From JBCAXA01 sp038534295 (lineage in GTDB: Bacteria > Pseudomonadota > Gammaproteobacteria > Steroidobacterales > Woeseiaceae): DNA of 64,000 nt. Position 1 is the stretch's first letter. Every line of letters begins with the position of its first letter. Positions 61,492 through 64,000 of this stretch are shown here, in pieces. The DNA lies in NCBI GenBank assembly GCA_038534295.1, contig JBCAXA010000006.1, positions 1 through 64,000 of the forward strand, given 5' to 3'. The translations under genes and the position numbers were made by a program. The notes beneath the pieces are model-generated. The model did not search any database and was not told the origin of the DNA. It was given only the letters and a program-made list of their open reading frames with translations.

Positions 61492-62589
61492 ATGATCCGC
61501 ACGCTAAGCCGACACGTCTTTGCCGAAGCCGCACAAACCTGGCTGGGCGTCACTGGCGTGCTGCTATTCATCCTGCTCAGCAATCAGTTTGCCCGTGTAT
61601 TGGGCGATGCAGCCAAGGACAAAATCCCCAAAGACGCCGTTTTCAGCGTGATCGGACTGACTGCGCTGCAGTACTTGACCATTTTGGTCCCGTTCGCCGT
61701 TTTTCTCGCGATCATGTTGTCGCAGGCGCGGCTGTACCGCGACAGCGAGATGCCGGCGATGATGGCGTGCGGCGTCAGCCCGGCGTCGCTGTACCGACCG
61801 CTCGGATGGCTAGCGCTACCGCTGGCCGCTTTGGTCGGCTATCTGGCGCTGTTTGTCGGCCCGGCAGCGACGCTCGAAGTCGAGCGCATCGGCGCAGAAG
61901 CAAAACGCAAGGTCGATCTTGCCTCGATCGAACCCGGTCGTTTTATTGAGACGGGCAGCAACGGTGCCGTTATCTATGCCGAGCGGGTTGCCGAAGACGG
62001 TGCATTGACGCGTGTGTTCGTCCAGCGGCGATTGCCGGATGGCACGGTCGAACTGGTTACGGCGAGACGCGGTATGCAGCGCGTCAGCGACGACGAGTCG
62101 GTTCGGTTGATCGTGCTCGAGGACGGTCAACGCTACGAGGGTGTGCCGGGTACGACGGAATTTCGGGTCATCACGTTTCGCGAGCATGGCATTCCGTATC
62201 GCTTGCCGGTCGTCGAATCGCCTGAGCCCGACATTGAATCGATGTCGATGGCGCAACTGTTTGAGCAGCGCACGATCGAGGCTTTCGCCGAAATCCAGTG
62301 GCGCGCATCGATCCCGCTCAGCGTGCTGCTGCTGACTTTCCTCGCGGTACCGTTGGCGCGTTCGCAGCCGCGGCAGGGTCGTTACGGCAAGCTCGCGCTC
62401 GGTGTGCTGATCTACATCATCTACTTCAACCTGTTGGCGGCCGCGAAAGTCTGGCTTGAGCAGGAACGGTTGCCGGTGGTAATCGGCCTCTGGTGGGTAC
62501 ACTTGCTCGTGCTGTTACTTGGGCTTTGGCTATTCGCTCTACACAACGGTGTACTCGCGCGATGGCTGCGGTGGGGACGCGCGGCATGA
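61492..62589 (+). CDS. lptF: Lipopolysaccharide export permease LptF
   Basis: LptF with LptG forms the membrane part of the LptB2FG transporter that lifts LPS out of the inner membrane. 365 residues with three N-terminal helices, a periplasmic beta-jellyroll domain (about 115-265) and three C-terminal helices. MIRTLSRHVFAEAAQTWLGV is a typical start; the ATG at 61492 is preferred over the TTG two codons upstream. It overlaps lptG by 4 bp. Confidence 0.95.
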   Translation: MIRTLSRHVFAEAAQTWLGVTGVLLFILLSNQFARVLGDAAKDKIPKDAVFSVIGLTALQYLTILVPFAVFLAIMLSQARLYRDSEMPAMMACGVSPASLYRPLGWLALPLAALVGYLALFVGPAATLEVERIGAEAKRKVDLASIEPGRFIETGSNGAVIYAERVAEDGALTRVFVQRRLPDGTVELVTARRGMQRVSDDESVRLIVLEDGQRYEGVPGTTEFRVITFREHGIPYRLPVVESPEPDIESMSMAQLFEQRTIEAFAEIQWRASIPLSVLLLTFLAVPLARSQPRQGRYGKLALGVLIYIIYFNLLAAAKVWLEQERLPVVIGLWWVHLLVLLLGLWLFALHNGVLARWLRWGRAA

Positions 62590-63653
62590 GCATTCTCGGG
62601 CGCTATTTGATTCGTACCGTGCTAAGCACGACGCTGCTCGTTTTGCTGGTATTGCTCGCGATTGCCGGGTTCGTCGAGTTCGTCGCGCAGCTCGACGACG
62701 TCGGCGAAGGCGACTTTACCGTTCGCAGCGCGTTGCTGTATGCGGTACTGCGACTGCCGTTGCTGGCCGCGCAAATGGTGCCGGTTGCGGCGCTAATCGG
62801 AGCCCTTTTGGGGCTGGGGCAGCTGGCGTCGCAGAGCGAGTTGACCGTCATGCGCGCTGCCGGTGTATCGAAACGCCAGCTCGCGGCAACGATTGCCACG
62901 TCGGGACTCGCGCTGACGTTCGCAACAATCGTGATTGGTGAATACCTGGCGCCGCCGCTCGATCAGTTCGCACGAACCTATCGGGCGTCGCTGAAGCGCG
63001 GTGGCGACAGTGCTGCCGCCGAAGGCAATGTCTGGGTTCGCGATGGCAACACGGTTTACAACATCGAACGATTGGGTGGTCAACTCAATTTGGGGCGCGT
63101 CTATCGGTTCGATTTCGATGAGAACCAGGAGCTCACGGCTGTTGGCTACGCGCAGAACGGCGGTCTCGACGTCAACGAGCGGTGGCTGCTCGACAATTTC
63201 GTCGCCACGCATTTCGACGGCGACGGCACGTACGTCGAAGCCGAAGCGCAGTCCGTGCAGGGACTCAGCATCGACGCGGATGTGCTCGGTGTCGCGCTCA
63301 TTCGTCCGACCAGCATGTCGCTCCGTTCGCTGCATGCGTACATCGGTTATTTGTCCGATAACGGCTTACGCGCCGATGCATACTTGTCGGAGTACTGGAG
63401 CCGCATCGCGACACTGGTCGCCATCGTGCTGATGCCGGTGCTCGCTATTGGGTTTGTGTTCGGCTCCTTGCGCAACGCCGGCAACGGTGCGCGAACGCTG
63501 GTTGGCGTCATGATTGGGCTCGCTTGGTACCTGGCGACTCGGCTGCTATCAAACTCCGGGCAGGTGTTCGATCTGAACATCGTCTTGACCGCTTGGATTC
63601 CGAGCATCGTGCTCGCTCTGATCACGTTAATCGCAGTGTCACGGGTGCGCTGA
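62586..63653 (+). CDS. lptG: Lipopolysaccharide export permease LptG
   Basis: The partner of LptF, 355 residues with the same fold: helices about 10-120, a periplasmic jellyroll (about 135-255), then three helices. SILGRYLIRTVLSTTLLVLL and QSELTVMRAAGVSKRQLA (the coupling helix for LptB) are characteristic. The ATG at 62586 overlaps the lptF stop (ATGA); an in-frame start at 62493 lies inside lptF and is not used. The end overlaps the RDD gene by 15 bp. Confidence 0.95.
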   Translation: MSILGRYLIRTVLSTTLLVLLVLLAIAGFVEFVAQLDDVGEGDFTVRSALLYAVLRLPLLAAQMVPVAALIGALLGLGQLASQSELTVMRAAGVSKRQLAATIATSGLALTFATIVIGEYLAPPLDQFARTYRASLKRGGDSAAAEGNVWVRDGNTVYNIERLGGQLNLGRVYRFDFDENQELTAVGYAQNGGLDVNERWLLDNFVATHFDGDGTYVEAEAQSVQGLSIDADVLGVALIRPTSMSLRSLHAYIGYLSDNGLRADAYLSEYWSRIATLVAIVLMPVLAIGFVFGSLRNAGNGARTLVGVMIGLAWYLATRLLSNSGQVFDLNIVLTAWIPSIVLALITLIAVSRVR

Positions 63654-64000
63654 CGATTCGCTGCGGCGGTCGAAGTAGACGATTCTGGTGGCGGAAGCAA
63701 GGCCGTGCCAGCTGCGATGTGCGGGCGGAACGAGCGTCCAGAGCAGGCCGAGACCGGCGAGCGCGAGTGACGGTATGGCAGCGGCAAGGCGCAGAACGCA
63801 CGCGGTCGCGCGCGGCGGATTGCCGTCTAAATCGGTCAGGCGCAAATTCCACGCGCGCATGCCAAGCGTTTGGCCACCGTGCAGCCAGAACCACAGGTAG
63901 AACCCACACGGCACCGCGAGCAGCAGCGCGCTGTACCACGAGGCGTTGACTGGCGGCATTTCGCCGCCGCGAGCCGCTAGAACCAAAGCGCCCGTCAGCA
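63639..64000 (-). CDS. RDD-family membrane protein, 5' end cut by the window edge
   Basis: The frame is open to the window edge, so the N-terminus is missing. What remains has one helix (about SALLLAVPCGFYLWFWL), the RDD-family core GGQTLGMRAWNLRLTDLDG and a second helix (VLRLAAAIPSLALAGLGLLW). The function of small RDD proteins is not settled. It lies tail to tail with lptG. Confidence 0.85.
   Translation of the reverse strand, partial: LTGALVLAARGGEMPPVNASWYSALLLAVPCGFYLWFWLHGGQTLGMRAWNLRLTDLDGNPPRATACVLRLAAAIPSLALAGLGLLWTLVPPAHRSWHGLASATRIVYFDRRSESSAHP

Overview
The window is about 64 kb of GC-rich chromosomal DNA packed with housekeeping genes. It most likely comes from a free-living gammaproteobacterium. 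The support is gene order rather than any marker sequence: rsxABCDGE-nth, valS-holC-pepA divergent from lptFG, purN-purM-DUF2066-hda, apbC-dcd near metG, and rimI next to a family-4 uracil-DNA glycosylase. A full RNF-type complex, type IV pilus retraction ATPases and an aceE-aceF-lpdA pyruvate dehydrogenase operon suggest an aerobic or facultative, surface-motile cell. I cannot name the genus. No rRNA, tRNA, CRISPR array, insertion sequence, integrase or phage gene was seen, and no gene-free stretch exceeds 300 bases.

Layout. 1-218 is the 3' end of a gene for a protein made of NYWNDG hexapeptide repeats; the window edge cuts it. 343-4425 is a very large membrane hybrid sensor kinase. 4442-11393 holds small housekeeping genes (rsgA, orn, a DUF938 methyltransferase, an SH3 envelope protein, nadC, DUF1289, a BON protein, grxD, rnt and an M17 aminopeptidase). 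11607-17740 is the pyruvate dehydrogenase operon, with three lipoyl domains spread over E2 and E3. 17737-20341 (minus) holds a DUF2855 protein and a membrane-anchored glutamate-synthase-like flavoprotein.

20503-28162 (minus) is a nearly gapless run: the electron-transport complex rsxABCDGE, endonuclease III, DUF1841, then a multinuclear iron (DUF692/MNIO) peptide-modifying enzyme with its HvfC-type partner, but no visible precursor peptide. 28434-35149 (minus) has a protein kinase fused to HEAT repeats, followed by two PilT-family ATPases and metG. 35379-37026 is apbC-dcd. 36990-44146 covers purine synthesis (purM, purN), DUF3108, DUF2066, a phospholipid synthase, an AI-2E transporter, hda, DUF2069, wrbA and an ArsC-like protein. 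44245-49257 has a lytic transglycosylase, proS, a phosphatidylserine-decarboxylase-like protein lacking its catalytic serine, pssA, a uracil-DNA glycosylase and rimI. 49338-56063 has prfC, an MFS transporter and a moxR-DUF58-transglutaminase operon. 56234-64000 has valS, a small acidic protein, holC, pepA, lptF, lptG and a truncated RDD protein.

Three loci deserve most attention: the NYWNDG repeat gene, where codon wobble reveals the true frame; the HEAT-kinase/PilT/PilT cassette between metG and apbC; and the MNIO-HvfC pair without a precursor, co-directional with the RNF complex.
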